The notes below the pieces were generated by a model, which saw nothing but the letters and a program-made list of their open reading frames with translations, searched no databases and was not told the origin of the DNA. Positions 15,797-23,364 of a stretch of DNA of 33,253 bases are shown here, in pieces. The DNA comes from Candidatus Caccousia avistercoris (GTDB lineage: Bacteria > Bacillota > Clostridia > Oscillospirales > Acutalibacteraceae): positions 1 to 33,253 of the forward strand of contig DVMK01000036.1 of the NCBI GenBank assembly GCA_018715025.1. Direction: 5' to 3'. Position 1 is the stretch's first letter. Every line of letters begins with the position of its first letter. Position numbers and translations under genes: made by a program.

Positions 15797-15843
15797 ATAC
15801 CAAATGTAGTATGGTCAAAAAATCGGAATCAAACATCTTGTAT
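15797..15843 (-). promoter_or_regulatory. Two NrdR-box-like sites upstream of nrdJ
   Basis: On the minus strand, ATACAAGATGTTTGAT (15843-15828) and ATACTACATTTGGTAT (15812-15797) each match about 10-11 of 16 positions of the NrdR consensus ACACWATATATWGTGT. They are separated by 15 bases, so they repeat at 31 bases. NrdR boxes normally occur as such helically phased pairs at RNR promoters. The first overlaps the -10 box and the second lies in the leader. No nrdR gene is present here. Confidence 0.5.
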
Positions 15844-15869
15844 TATACCACGAAGGGGAGAAAAAGCAA
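15842..15869 (-). promoter_or_regulatory. Promoter of nrdJ
   Basis: On the minus strand, TTGCTT (15869-15864), a 16-base spacer and TATAAT (15847-15842), preceded by TGG. The leader to the ATG is about 60 bases, too short for a cobalamin riboswitch. Confidence 0.65.
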
Positions 15870-15900
15870 GAGCAATTTCCGCGGGCCGCGCGGCAGGCGT

Positions 15901-17706
15901 TCAGCTCAGCTCGAACATGCCGTTGTACAGCTGGTAGTACATCCCCTTCTGGGCCAGCAGCTCCTCGTGGCTGCCCCGCTCCACAATCCGGCCCTGGTCC
16001 AGCACCAGGATGGCGTCGGCGTTGCGCACCGTGCTGAGCCGGTGGGCGATGACGAACACCGTGCGGCCCTCCATCAGCTGGTCCATGCCCTTTTCAATGA
16101 GGGCCTCGGTGCGGGTGTCGATGGAGGAGGTGGCCTCGTCCAGAATGAGCACGGGCGGGTCTGCCACGGCGGCCCGGGCGATGGCCAGAAGCTGGCGCTG
16201 CCCCTGGGAAAGGTTCGCCCCGTCGGAGGTTACCATGGTGTCGTAGCCCTGGGGCAGGCGGCGGATGAAGGAATCCGCGCTGGCAATGCGGGCGGCCCGC
16301 TCCACCTCCTCCTGGGTGGCGTCCAGCTTGCCGAAGCGGATGTTGTCCGCCACGGTGCCGGTGAACAGGTGGGTGTCCTGCAGCACGATGCCCAGGGAGC
16401 GGCGCAGGCTGGCCTTGCGGATGTCCCGCACGTCGAAGCCGTCGTAGGTGACGCGGCCCTTCTGCACGTCGTAGAACCGGTTGATCAAATTGGTGATGGT
16501 GGTTTTCCCCGCGCCGGTGCTGCCCACAAAGGCGATTTTCTGGCCCGGCTTGGCGTACAGGCTGATCCCCTTCAAAATGGGCCGCCCCACCTCGTAGCCG
16601 AAGTCTACCTGTTCAAAGCGCACGTCCCCCCGCAGGGGCGTCCGCGCGCCGTCCTCCCGCTGCCAGAACCAGCGCCCGCCCTGGGCGGCCAGCTCTACGC
16701 GGCCCTCGTCCGTTTCCGGCTCCTGGTCCATTACCTGGAACACCCGCTCGGCCCCGGCCAGGGCGGCCAGCAGAAAGTTGCTCTGCTGGGTGAACTGGTT
16801 GATGGGCGCGGCCGCCTGCCGCACAAACACCAGGTAGCTGGCCAGGCTGCCCAGGTCGGTGGTGCCGTTCATGGCCATAATGCCGCCCAGCACCGCCACA
16901 ATGGCGTAGTTGACGTAGGAGATGCTCACCACGGCGGGCACCATGGTGGCGGCGTAAGACTGGGCCCCGGTGCCGGCCCGGCGCAGGGCTTCGTTTTTCT
17001 GCCGGAAGCCCTTCAGGTTTTCATCCTCGTGGCTGAACACCTTCACCACCTTCTGGCCGTTCACCATCTCTTCAATGTACCCGTCCAGGTCGCCCAGGCT
17101 GGCCTGCTGGCGGGTGTAGTACGCCTTGCTGCGCCTGCCGCTGAACCGCACGTACCAGAACATGACCCCGTAGCACACAGCCACTACCAGGGAAAGCCGC
17201 CAGTTGAGAAGGAACAGGATCACCAAAGTGCCCGCCATCTGGATAAAGCTCTGAATGGCCATGGCGAAGCTGTTGTTCAGCGCGTCAGAGATGGTGTCCA
17301 CGTCGTTGGTAAAGTAGCTCATCACATCCCCATGGCGCCTGGTGTCAAAAAAGCGCAGGGGGAGCTTCTGCAGGTGGGCGAACAAATCCCGCCGGATGTC
17401 GAACAGCACCTTCTGGGCGGCCCGCACCATAACCTGGGTGTAGCCGTAGGCGCAGGCCGCCCCCACAGCGTAAATGGCGGCGGTCGCCGCTACGCCGGCA
17501 GCCAGGGCGGCGGTTCCGCCCTCCTGCAGGCTGTTTACCACCGGGCGGATCATATATGTGCCCAGCAGGTTGGCCAGAGCGCTGACGGTCACCAGAAGGG
17601 CCACCGCCAGCAGCAGGAATTTGTGCCGCCCCATGTAGGAAAGGAGGGTGCGCACGGTGTACCCCAGATCCTTAGGCTTTTTCGCACTGAGCTGCCGCGC
17701 CGCCAT
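15901..17706 (-). CDS. Heterodimeric ABC exporter, subunit with the catalytic Walker B
   Basis: A 601-residue type IV ABC half-exporter: six membrane helices (about 30-310) followed by a nucleotide-binding domain with Walker A GSTGAGKT (395-402), signature LSQGQ (499-503) and Walker B ILDEATSS (D523, catalytic E524). The signature has Q in place of the usual first G, the complementary half of the asymmetry seen in its partner. The ATG at 17706 (AAGGGGG about ten bases upstream) lies inside the end of the partner gene, overlapping it by 35 bases, so the two are made together. Like BmrCD, LmrCD and TM287/288 the pair probably exports drugs or other amphipathic compounds; the substrate is unknown. 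The MarR gene at the front of the operon fits multidrug or toxic-compound induction. Confidence 0.92.
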   Translation of the reverse strand: MAARQLSAKKPKDLGYTVRTLLSYMGRHKFLLLAVALLVTVSALANLLGTYMIRPVVNSLQEGGTAALAAGVAATAAIYAVGAACAYGYTQVMVRAAQKVLFDIRRDLFAHLQKLPLRFFDTRRHGDVMSYFTNDVDTISDALNNSFAMAIQSFIQMAGTLVILFLLNWRLSLVVAVCYGVMFWYVRFSGRRSKAYYTRQQASLGDLDGYIEEMVNGQKVVKVFSHEDENLKGFRQKNEALRRAGTGAQSYAATMVPAVVSISYVNYAIVAVLGGIMAMNGTTDLGSLASYLVFVRQAAAPINQFTQQSNFLLAALAGAERVFQVMDQEPETDEGRVELAAQGGRWFWQREDGARTPLRGDVRFEQVDFGYEVGRPILKGISLYAKPGQKIAFVGSTGAGKTTITNLINRFYDVQKGRVTYDGFDVRDIRKASLRRSLGIVLQDTHLFTGTVADNIRFGKLDATQEEVERAARIASADSFIRRLPQGYDTMVTSDGANLSQGQRQLLAIARAAVADPPVLILDEATSSIDTRTEALIEKGMDQLMEGRTVFVIAHRLSTVRNADAILVLDQGRIVERGSHEELLAQKGMYYQLYNGMFELS

Positions 17707-19435
17707 AGGACGCACCCCCTTTCTTCTGGGAAGCATAAATTTCCTGGTAAATGGGGTCTGACGCCAGAAGCTCCTGGTGGGTGCCCGCTGCGTGAACCCT
17801 GCCGTCGTCCAGCACAATAATCTGGTCCGCGCCCATGACGGAGGAAATCCGCTGGGCGATGATGATTTTCGTGACCCCTTCCAGCCGGGCCAGGGCGCTG
17901 CGGATCTGGGCTTCGGTGGCGGTGTCCACCGCGCTGGTGGAATCGTCCAGAATCAGCACCCTGGGCTTTTTCAGCAGGGCCCGGGCAATACAGAGGCGCT
18001 GCTTCTGCCCGCCGGAAAGGTTCACGCCCCCCTGGCCCAGGTCGGTGTCGAGCCCCTTGGGCAGTTTTTCCAGAAACTCGCTGGCGCAGGCGGCCCGGCA
18101 GGCGGCCCACAGCTCCCCGTCGCCGGCCCCCCGGCCGCCCCACTGCAGGTTTTCCCGCACAGTGCCGGAAAAGAGCACGTTTTTCTGCAGCACAATGCCC
18201 ACCGCGTCCCGCAGGCTGCGCAGGCTGTACTGCCGCACGTCGCGGCCGCCCACCAGCACCGTCCCCTGGGTGGCGTCGTACAGCCGGGGGATGAGCTGAA
18301 CCAGGGTAGTTTTGGCAGAGCCCGTCCCACCCAGAACGCCCACAGTCTGCCCGGCGGGGATGCGCAGGTTCACCTGGGAAAGGGCGTACTCCCTGGCGCC
18401 GCTGTCATATTTGAAAGAGACGCCGCGGAATTCCACGCTGCCGTCGGGCACCTCCTCCACCGGGTTTTCCGGCGAGGTGAGCACCACCTGTTCGTCCAGC
18501 ACCTGGCCTATGCGGCGGGCGCTGGCCAGCGACCTGGTGAGCAGCAGAAACACATTGGAGATCATCATCATGGAATTCATCACCTGGAACACATAGCTGA
18601 GGAAGCCGGTGAGATCCCCCACCTGCAGGGTGGAATGCAGGATCATGCCGCCGCCGAACCACATGATGAGCACCACGGCGGTGTACATGACCACCTGGAA
18701 GGCGGGCAGGTTCAGCACGGCGAAGCGGAAGGTGTTCTGGCTTGTCTTCATGAGGGACTCGTTCACCTGGCGGAATTTTTCCTCCTCATACTCGTCCCTG
18801 ACGAAGGCCTTTACCGCCCGGATGGCGGCGAGGCCCTCCTGCACCACGCTGTTCAGCCTGTCCACCGCCTTCTGCAGCGGGCCGTACATGGGGGCGATTT
18901 TCCGCACAATGAAAAAGAGGACGACCCCCAGCAGGGGGGCGCACACCAGAAAGACCAGGGCCAGGGCCGGGTTCATCCAGAAGGAGAGGGCCACGCCCAT
19001 CACCAGCATGACGGGCCCCCGCACCAGCGGCCGGAACCCGCCGTTCACCGCGTTCTGCAGCACGGTCACGTCGGTGGTCATGCGGGTGACCAGGGAGGAG
19101 GTCTCAAAATGATCCAGATTGGCGAAAGAAAACTGCTGCACCCTCTCGTACTGGGCCTGGCGCACCTGGGCGCCCCAGCCGTAGGCGGCCTTCGCCGCAA
19201 ACCGGGCGTACAGCAGGCCCGTGCCCAGGGAAAGAAGGGCGCACACGCCCATCTGTACGCCCTTCTGCAGAATGAACCCCATGTCCCGGTTGGCCGCCCC
19301 CTCGTCGATGAGGGAAGCCATCAGCAGGGGGATGAACAGCTCGAAGCCGGTTTCTGCCACAATGAGCAGGGCGCCCAGCGCCATGTCGCGCCGGTAGGGG
19401 CCAAGGTAGCGGAGCAGGCGCTTCAGGTCACGCAT
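17672..19435 (-). CDS. Heterodimeric ABC exporter, subunit with the degenerate site
   Basis: A 587-residue half-exporter: membrane domain (about 20-310), then a nucleotide-binding domain with Walker A GGTGSAKT (369-376), canonical LSGGQ (473-477) and Walker B LILDDSTSAVD. The catalytic glutamate is replaced by D498, and Walker A carries SAK rather than SGK. These are the known marks of the non-hydrolysing site in heterodimeric exporters such as TM287/288. The ATG at 19435 has GGAGGGGG six bases upstream and overlaps the end of the MarR gene by eight bases. It is the second gene of a marR-ABC-ABC operon. Confidence 0.92.
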   Translation of the reverse strand: MRDLKRLLRYLGPYRRDMALGALLIVAETGFELFIPLLMASLIDEGAANRDMGFILQKGVQMGVCALLSLGTGLLYARFAAKAAYGWGAQVRQAQYERVQQFSFANLDHFETSSLVTRMTTDVTVLQNAVNGGFRPLVRGPVMLVMGVALSFWMNPALALVFLVCAPLLGVVLFFIVRKIAPMYGPLQKAVDRLNSVVQEGLAAIRAVKAFVRDEYEEEKFRQVNESLMKTSQNTFRFAVLNLPAFQVVMYTAVVLIMWFGGGMILHSTLQVGDLTGFLSYVFQVMNSMMMISNVFLLLTRSLASARRIGQVLDEQVVLTSPENPVEEVPDGSVEFRGVSFKYDSGAREYALSQVNLRIPAGQTVGVLGGTGSAKTTLVQLIPRLYDATQGTVLVGGRDVRQYSLRSLRDAVGIVLQKNVLFSGTVRENLQWGGRGAGDGELWAACRAACASEFLEKLPKGLDTDLGQGGVNLSGGQKQRLCIARALLKKPRVLILDDSTSAVDTATEAQIRSALARLEGVTKIIIAQRISSVMGADQIIVLDDGRVHAAGTHQELLASDPIYQEIYASQKKGGASYGGAAAQCEKA

Positions 19436-19862
19436 GGCCGTCCCCCTCCTCCCTCAGGTTGCGGTAGGCCCTGGCCAGGTAGGCAGAGAACTGCGCCTGC
19501 TCCTGGGGGGTGAAATCTGCCAGCATTTTGTCCTCCAGCTCCCGGCAGCGGTTCCGCCACAGGCGGTTGGCCTGCCGCCCGCGCTCTGTGCACGCCACCT
19601 GGTTGCAGCGCCGATTCCCCTCGTCCATTTTCCTGGTGACAAAGCCGCCCTTTTCCAAAGAATCCAGCATACGGGAAACCGCCGCAGAATCAATGTCGAA
19701 ATATTCCGCAATCTGGTTCTGCCTGCTGGGGCCGTTGTCGGCCAAATAAGCCAGAAGCTTGGGCTGGCCCACCTCCAGCCCCGCTTCCCCCAGGCAGGGG
19801 CGCAGGTACGCCCGCTGGGCGTGGAACAGGCGGTACACCAGCATGTGAAAGCTTCGTTCCAT
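19428..19862 (-). CDS. MarR-family transcriptional regulator
   Basis: A 144-residue winged-helix regulator. The helix-turn-helix covers about residues 35-75 (PSRQNQIAEYFDIDSAAVSR), followed by the wing with RKMDEGNRRCNQV and the conserved LTxxG-like TERGRQ. The ATG at 19862 was chosen over in-frame starts further upstream because AAGGGGG precedes it, the promoter lies in the upstream extension, and this gives the normal MarR length. It heads the operon with the two exporter genes and overlaps the first by eight bases. It most likely represses its own operon until a ligand, perhaps an exporter substrate, binds. Confidence 0.9.
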   Translation of the reverse strand: MERSFHMLVYRLFHAQRAYLRPCLGEAGLEVGQPKLLAYLADNGPSRQNQIAEYFDIDSAAVSRMLDSLEKGGFVTRKMDEGNRRCNQVACTERGRQANRLWRNRCRELEDKMLADFTPQEQAQFSAYLARAYRNLREEGDGHA

Positions 19863-19882
19863 GACTTCTTCCCCCTTTATTA

Positions 19883-19913
19883 TTGACAGGTCAATAGTTA
19901 ATCTGTCAACTAT
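19883..19913 (-). promoter_or_regulatory. Probable MarR operator with two interleaved inverted repeats
   Basis: Just downstream of the -10 box lie ATAGTT (19894-19899) with AACTAT (19908-19913), 8-base centre, and TTGACAG (19883-19889) with CTGTCAA (19903-19909), 13-base centre. Both are perfect. Position between promoter and marR start, and the roughly 20-base palindrome size, suit autorepression by MarR. Confidence 0.65.
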
Positions 19914-19939
19914 TATATCCCTGCGGAAGGATTTGTCAA
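19912..19939 (-). promoter_or_regulatory. Promoter of the marR-ABC-ABC operon
   Basis: On the minus strand, consensus TTGACA (19939-19934), a 16-base spacer and consensus TATAAT (19917-19912). Such a strong promoter fits an operon that is normally held down by a repressor. Confidence 0.8.
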
Positions 19940-19993
19940 GGCGGAGCAGCGCCCCCGGAAATGCTTCCGGCGGTGGCGGAAAAAGAGTTCCTG

Positions 19994-20002
19994 TGCTATA
20001 AT
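19994..20002 (+). promoter_or_regulatory. Extended -10 promoter of the PHP-domain gene
   Basis: TGCTATAAT is an extended -10 element with no clear -35 box. It lies about 55 bases before the ATG at 20062 and faces away from the marR promoter. Confidence 0.5.
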
Positions 20003-20061
20003 CCTTCTCAGCAGCGTTTGTTCCGCCCCGCCCGGGCAGGAAAAAGGAGGAGAGGAAGCCT

Positions 20062-21267
20062 ATGCAAGAACAGAAAACGATCCCCCTGCATATCGCCAAA
20101 GAGCAGGAGGGCTCTTACTTCACCCTGCCGGTGGAGGTCCCGGCGCATGTGGAAAGGCTTGACATTGCCTATGAATACCCCCGATATGAAGAGGTTTCCC
20201 ACGAGGGGTGGACAGAGCGCCGGGAGGTGTGCGTGGTGGATCTTGCCGTCAGCGCGCCGGGCGGCGCCTATGTGGGTTCCTCCGGCTCTGACCGCAGCCG
20301 CATCTGGATCTGCAGCGCAGGCAGCGCGCAGGGGTACGATTCGGTTCCCATTTCCCCAGGCACATGGGAGATTATTGTGGGCGCTTATAAAATTCCTGCG
20401 GAAGGGGCCGACGTGCGCTACACCGTGACCTTTACCAGGAAGGAGCTCCGGCTGTTCCGGGGGGACACCCACCTTCACACGCTGGGCTCCGACGGCTCCA
20501 TGAGCGTGCTGGACGCCGCCCGCTGCGCTCAATTCCGCGGCTTGAATTTTATCTTCCTTTCCGACCACAACAATTTTGCCCAGAATTTTTCCAGGGTCAG
20601 CGTGCCGGGCGTCACCGTGCTGCCCGGCACGGAATGGACGCACTACAAGGGGCACTGCGGCATGCTGGGGGTAGAACGCCCCTACCGCAGCGCGTTCTGC
20701 GTCAACACCCGGGAGGAAGCCGCCGCCAAGCTGGAGGAAGCCAGGGCCAACGGGGCCGCTGTTGTTCTCAACCACCCCTTCTGCCCCAGCTGCGGCTGGA
20801 AGATGTGGATTATTTCAAAAGGATCAACGACCAATACGGCCACCCGGAGGGGGATCGCTGCCTGGAAGGCGCCGCCCGGGAGCTGCGGAAGGTTTTCGAG
20901 CAGGAAGGGATTCTGGGCCGGCTGGGCGGCGATGAATTCGCGGTGCTGCTGTACCTTCCCATCCCCCGGGAAAGGTTGGAGGAAAAGCTGCGCCGCCTGC
21001 AGGAGAGACTCCGCCACATTGAGACGGAAGGCGGGCTTTCCTGCAGCATTGGGGCTCTTCCCGTGGCGGAAGAGCAGTCTGCGGAAGAGCTTTACCAAAG
21101 TGCTGACCGGCTGCTGTACCAGGCAAAGGAGCAGGGCCGCGGCCGGTATGTGGTGGGAGAGCCGGAAGGGGCAGGCTCCCCCGGCGGCGCGTCCTGACGG
21201 AAAAAGAGGAAAAACCTCCTGTTTTGGAGGTTTTTCTTGCTTTTGCGGAGAAGATGTATTACAATGA
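20062..21267 (+). CDS. PHP-domain metallohydrolase (CehA/McbA-like), front part joined to an out-of-frame tail
   Basis: Residues 1-248 are a genuine protein: a beta-rich N-terminal region, then a PHP metal-dependent phosphoesterase domain with DTHLHT (135-140), GSDG (142-145), SDHNN (167-171), PGTEWTH (188-194), H198 and LNHPF (236-240). These recall CehA-like hydrolases. After about position 20800 the frame runs through a GGDEF-encoding sequence in the wrong phase and ends at 21267, beyond the transcription terminator at 21210-21240. Residues 249-401 are therefore nonsense. The final metal-binding Asp/His segment expected after the NHP motif is missing. The ATG has AAGGAGG upstream. The product is probably non-functional; an assembly or base error at the junction is the alternative. 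Confidence 0.6.
   Translation: MQEQKTIPLHIAKEQEGSYFTLPVEVPAHVERLDIAYEYPRYEEVSHEGWTERREVCVVDLAVSAPGGAYVGSSGSDRSRIWICSAGSAQGYDSVPISPGTWEIIVGAYKIPAEGADVRYTVTFTRKELRLFRGDTHLHTLGSDGSMSVLDAARCAQFRGLNFIFLSDHNNFAQNFSRVSVPGVTVLPGTEWTHYKGHCGMLGVERPYRSAFCVNTREEAAAKLEEARANGAAVVLNHPFCPSCGWKMWIISKGSTTNTATRRGIAAWKAPPGSCGRFSSRKGFWAGWAAMNSRCCCTFPSPGKGWRKSCAACRRDSATLRRKAGFPAALGLFPWRKSSLRKSFTKVLTGCCTRQRSRAAAGMWWESRKGQAPPAARPDGKRGKTSCFGGFSCFCGEDVLQ
20802..21197 (+). pseudogene. C-terminal fragment of a GGDEF (diguanylate cyclase) domain
   Basis: In the frame of 20802 the sequence encodes DVDYFKRINDQYGHPEGD, then GRLGGDEFAVLL (GGDEF at 20925-20939), a middle with CSIGAL, and YQSADRLLYQAKEQGRGR. This is the classical second two-thirds of a GGDEF domain, which makes cyclic di-GMP. 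The opening D.LTGL.NRR segment and all sensory input domains are missing. No RxxD inhibitory site is present. Its TGA at 21195-21197 lies 12 bases before a terminator, so this frame is the original end of the transcript. It has no start signal of its own; the open frame extends left into PHP coding sequence. It is a remnant left by a deletion that removed the front of this gene and the back of the PHP gene. Confidence 0.85.
21210..21240 (+). terminator. Terminator after the GGDEF remnant
   Basis: AAAAACCTCC (21210-21219) pairs with GGAGGTTTTT (21226-21235) around TGTTTT, continuing into CTTGC. It immediately follows the GGDEF-frame stop. Confidence 0.85.
21237..21265 (+). promoter_or_regulatory. 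Promoter of the purine permease gene
   Basis: TTGCTT (21237-21242), a 17-base spacer and TACAAT (21260-21265). The predicted start near 21272 gives a leader of about 100 bases. Confidence 0.65.
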
Positions 21268-21277
21268 ATAAGTATTC

Positions 21278-21361
21278 ACCGGAAGGGGATTCCCCCGGAA
21301 GGTACAGCGGCACTTTTTGTCTGAGGGAACAACCGCGAGGGCGGTTAAATAACTAAGGAGG
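21278..21361 (+). other. Structured mRNA leader of the purine permease gene
   Basis: The leader contains CCG-gaa-GGGG-att-CCCC-CGG near 21280-21300 and a strong AACCGC-gagg-GCGGTT hairpin (21331-21346) ending nine bases before the AAGGAGG ribosome binding site (21355-21361). GCGG at 21307-21310 could compete for CCGC at 21333-21336, so two exclusive folds are possible. I could not match it to the purine riboswitch or other known classes. Confidence 0.35.
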
Positions 21362-21371
21362 GTCAATCTTT

Positions 21372-22742
21372 ATGGAACGTTTCTTCAAGCTGAAGGAGAA
21401 CGGCACCACGGTGAGCCGAGAGATCATCGCGGGCCTGACTACCTTCTTCGCCATGGCCTACATCATTGTGGTCAACCCCAACGTGCTGAGCGGCCAGGCT
21501 GCCGGCACTGAGCTGATGCCCTGGGGCGCGGTATTCCTCGCCACCATCATCGCCTCCATCATCGGCACCCTGATTATGGGCCTGGTGGCCAATGTGCCCT
21601 ACGCGCAGGCCCCCGGCATGGGCCTGAACGCCTTCTTCGTGTACACCGTCTGCCTGGGGCTGGGCTTCACCTGGCAGCAGACCCTGTCCATGGTGTTCAT
21701 CTGCGGCCTCATCAACATTTTCATCACCGTTACCAAAATCCGCAAGTACATCATCAAGGCCATTCCCCGCAGCCTGCAGAACGCCATCGGCGGCGGCATC
21801 GGCCTGTTTGTGGCGTACATCGGCATTCTGAATGTGGGCATTGTAAACTTTGATTCCGGCGTGCCCGCCCTGGCCACCCTGAACCAGCCCGCCCTGTGGC
21901 TGTTCATCATCGGCCTGGTGCTCACCATTGTGCTGCAGGTTTGCAAGGTGAAGGGCGCTATCCTCATCGGCATTGTAGCCACCACCCTCATTGGCATTCC
22001 TATGGGCGTGACCGTCACCGCCAACACCATCAGCTTCCAGGATGCCTGCCAGCAGCTGCCCACCACCTTCGGCGCCATCTTCACCAGCGCGGGCCTGCCC
22101 TCCCTCTTCTCTGATATGGCGAAGCTGCCCCTGGTGCTGGTCACTATTTTCGCCTTCAGCATCTCCGACACCTTCGACACCATCGGCACCTTCATCGGCA
22201 CCGGCCGCCGCACCGGCATTTTCAGCGACGAGGACGAGCGTTCCATGGAAACCAATCCGGGCTTCAAATCCAAGATGGACAAGGCCCTGTTTGCTGACGC
22301 CACCGCCACCTCCATCGGCGCTATTTTCGGCACCTCCAACACCACCACCTTTGTAGAGAGCGCCGCGGGCATCGGCGCTGGCGGCCGCACCGGCCTCACC
22401 AGCGTGGTGGTTGCCCTTTGCTTTGCCGCCAGCGCTTTCCTGGCCACCTTTGTGAGCGCCATCCCCTCCGCCGCCACCGCCCCCGCGCTGGTAGCCGTAG
22501 GCATCATGATGGCCTCCTCCTTCCGGGAGATTAAGTGGGACGACTTTGACGAGGCGGTGCCCGCTTTCTTCGCCGGCGTATTCATGGCCCTCTGCTACAG
22601 CATCTCCTACGGCATTGCCGCCGGTTTCATCTTCTACTGCATCACCAAAGTGTGCAAGGGGAAGGCCAAGGAAGTCCATCCTATCCTCTGGGTGGCTACC
22701 GCACTGTTCATCCTGAACTTCATTCTGCTGGCGATTATCTAA
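21372..22742 (+). CDS. NCS2-family purine (adenine/guanine/hypoxanthine) permease, AzgA/PbuG type
   Basis: NCS2/AzgA proteins import purine bases by proton symport. The 456-residue protein has the expected multi-helix pattern and family motifs: GLTTFFAMAYIIVVNPNVLS in the first helix, QAPGMGLNAFFVYTV in the third, ISDTFDTIGTFIGTGRRTG around helix 8, and GTSNTTTFVESAAGIGAGGR around helix 10. The last two contain the substrate-binding acidic residues. The ATG at 21372 has AAGGAGG 10 bases upstream. It is a single-gene unit between two terminators. Which base it prefers cannot be told. Confidence 0.93.
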   Translation: MERFFKLKENGTTVSREIIAGLTTFFAMAYIIVVNPNVLSGQAAGTELMPWGAVFLATIIASIIGTLIMGLVANVPYAQAPGMGLNAFFVYTVCLGLGFTWQQTLSMVFICGLINIFITVTKIRKYIIKAIPRSLQNAIGGGIGLFVAYIGILNVGIVNFDSGVPALATLNQPALWLFIIGLVLTIVLQVCKVKGAILIGIVATTLIGIPMGVTVTANTISFQDACQQLPTTFGAIFTSAGLPSLFSDMAKLPLVLVTIFAFSISDTFDTIGTFIGTGRRTGIFSDEDERSMETNPGFKSKMDKALFADATATSIGAIFGTSNTTTFVESAAGIGAGGRTGLTSVVVALCFAASAFLATFVSAIPSAATAPALVAVGIMMASSFREIKWDDFDEAVPAFFAGVFMALCYSISYGIAAGFIFYCITKVCKGKAKEVHPILWVATALFILNFILLAII

Positions 22743-22772
22743 AGGTTCAGGGGCAAAATTCCAAAAACTCCC

Positions 22773-22811
22773 GCAAGGGCGGAAGCGCATTGCTTCCGCC
22801 CTTGCTTTTTG
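22773..22811 (+). terminator. Terminator of the purine permease gene
   Basis: A perfect 14-base stem, GCAAGGGCGGAAGC (22773-22786) with GCTTCCGCCCTTGC (22792-22805), is followed by TTTTT (22806-22810). Confidence 0.95.
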
Positions 22812-22830
22812 TCTTGCTTGAAAAACAGGC

Positions 22831-22861
22831 AAAAAACCGCCCTCACATTCTGTGAGGGCGG
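22831..22861 (-). terminator. Terminator of tadA
   Basis: CCGCCCTCACA (22837-22847) pairs with TGTGAGGGCGG (22851-22861) around TTC. On the minus strand it is followed by TTTTTT (22836-22831), within 10 bases of the tadA stop codon. Confidence 0.93.
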
Positions 22862-22868
22862 CTGAGAA

Positions 22869-23351
22869 TTATGTTTCAGAAGGCCTCTGCTGCCGCTTTT
22901 CCCGCAGCCTGCGGAAAAAGTCCCGCAAAGCGGCGGCACACTCCTCCTCCAGCACACCGGCGGTCACCTGGGGCCTGTGGTTGTAGGGCAGGGCGAACAG
23001 ATCCACCACCGAGCCGCAGGAACCGGCCTTCGGGTCGCCCGCCCCGTACACCACCCGGGCCAGCCGGGCGTTGATGATGGCCCCCGCGCACATGGGGCAG
23101 GGCTCCAGGGTGACGTACAGGCTGCACTGCCACAGCCGCCACCCCCCCAGGGCGCGGCAGGCGGCGTCAATGGCCTCCAGCTCTGCGTGGCACAGGGCGT
23201 TTTTGGCCTGTTCCCGCCGGTTGCGGCCTGCGCCCACCACCTGGCCGTCCTTCACCACCACCGCGCCCACGGGCACCTCCCCCTGGGCGGCGGCTTCCCG
23301 GGCCAGGGCCAGGGCTGCCCGCATGAAATACTCGTCGTCACGCTGTTCCAT
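22869..23351 (-). CDS. tadA: tRNA-specific adenosine deaminase TadA
   Basis: TadA deaminates adenosine 34 to inosine in tRNA-Arg(ACG), letting one tRNA read CGU, CGC and CGA. The 160-residue protein has the cytidine-deaminase zinc motif CHAELEAID (H55, catalytic E57) and PCPMC (C85, C88), plus GEVPVGAVVV at the start of the domain and the family phrase ARVVYGAGDPKAG. The ATG at 23351 lies 13 bases after the CPBP gene stop, with only a weak GGGGGCGG ribosome binding site, so translation may be coupled to the upstream gene. TadA is an essential enzyme in most bacteria. Confidence 0.95.
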   Translation of the reverse strand: MEQRDDEYFMRAALALAREAAAQGEVPVGAVVVKDGQVVGAGRNRREQAKNALCHAELEAIDAACRALGGWRLWQCSLYVTLEPCPMCAGAIINARLARVVYGAGDPKAGSCGSVVDLFALPYNHRPQVTAGVLEEECAAALRDFFRRLREKRQQRPSET

Positions 23352-23364
23352 AGCCCGCCCCCGC

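Noticed and set aside
13350-15809. An 819-codon open frame on the plus strand opposite nrdJ
   Set aside because: It mirrors the codons of nrdJ in antisense, is full of His/Gly/Val runs typical of antisense of GC3-rich genes, shows no domain, and runs through a terminator.
15777-15841. Cobalamin riboswitch upstream of the B12-dependent nrdJ
   Set aside because: The leader is only about 60 bases; a cobalamin riboswitch needs about 200, and no B12-box is seen.
20634-21197. A complete separate gene for the GGDEF frame starting at 20634
   Set aside because: The first 56 codons of that frame overlap true PHP coding sequence and have no GGDEF similarity; only from 20802 does the protein make sense.
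21278-21371. Purine riboswitch in front of the purine permease
   Set aside because: The conserved aptamer core and its kissing loops (for example the TTTCTACC-like joining segment) are not present.
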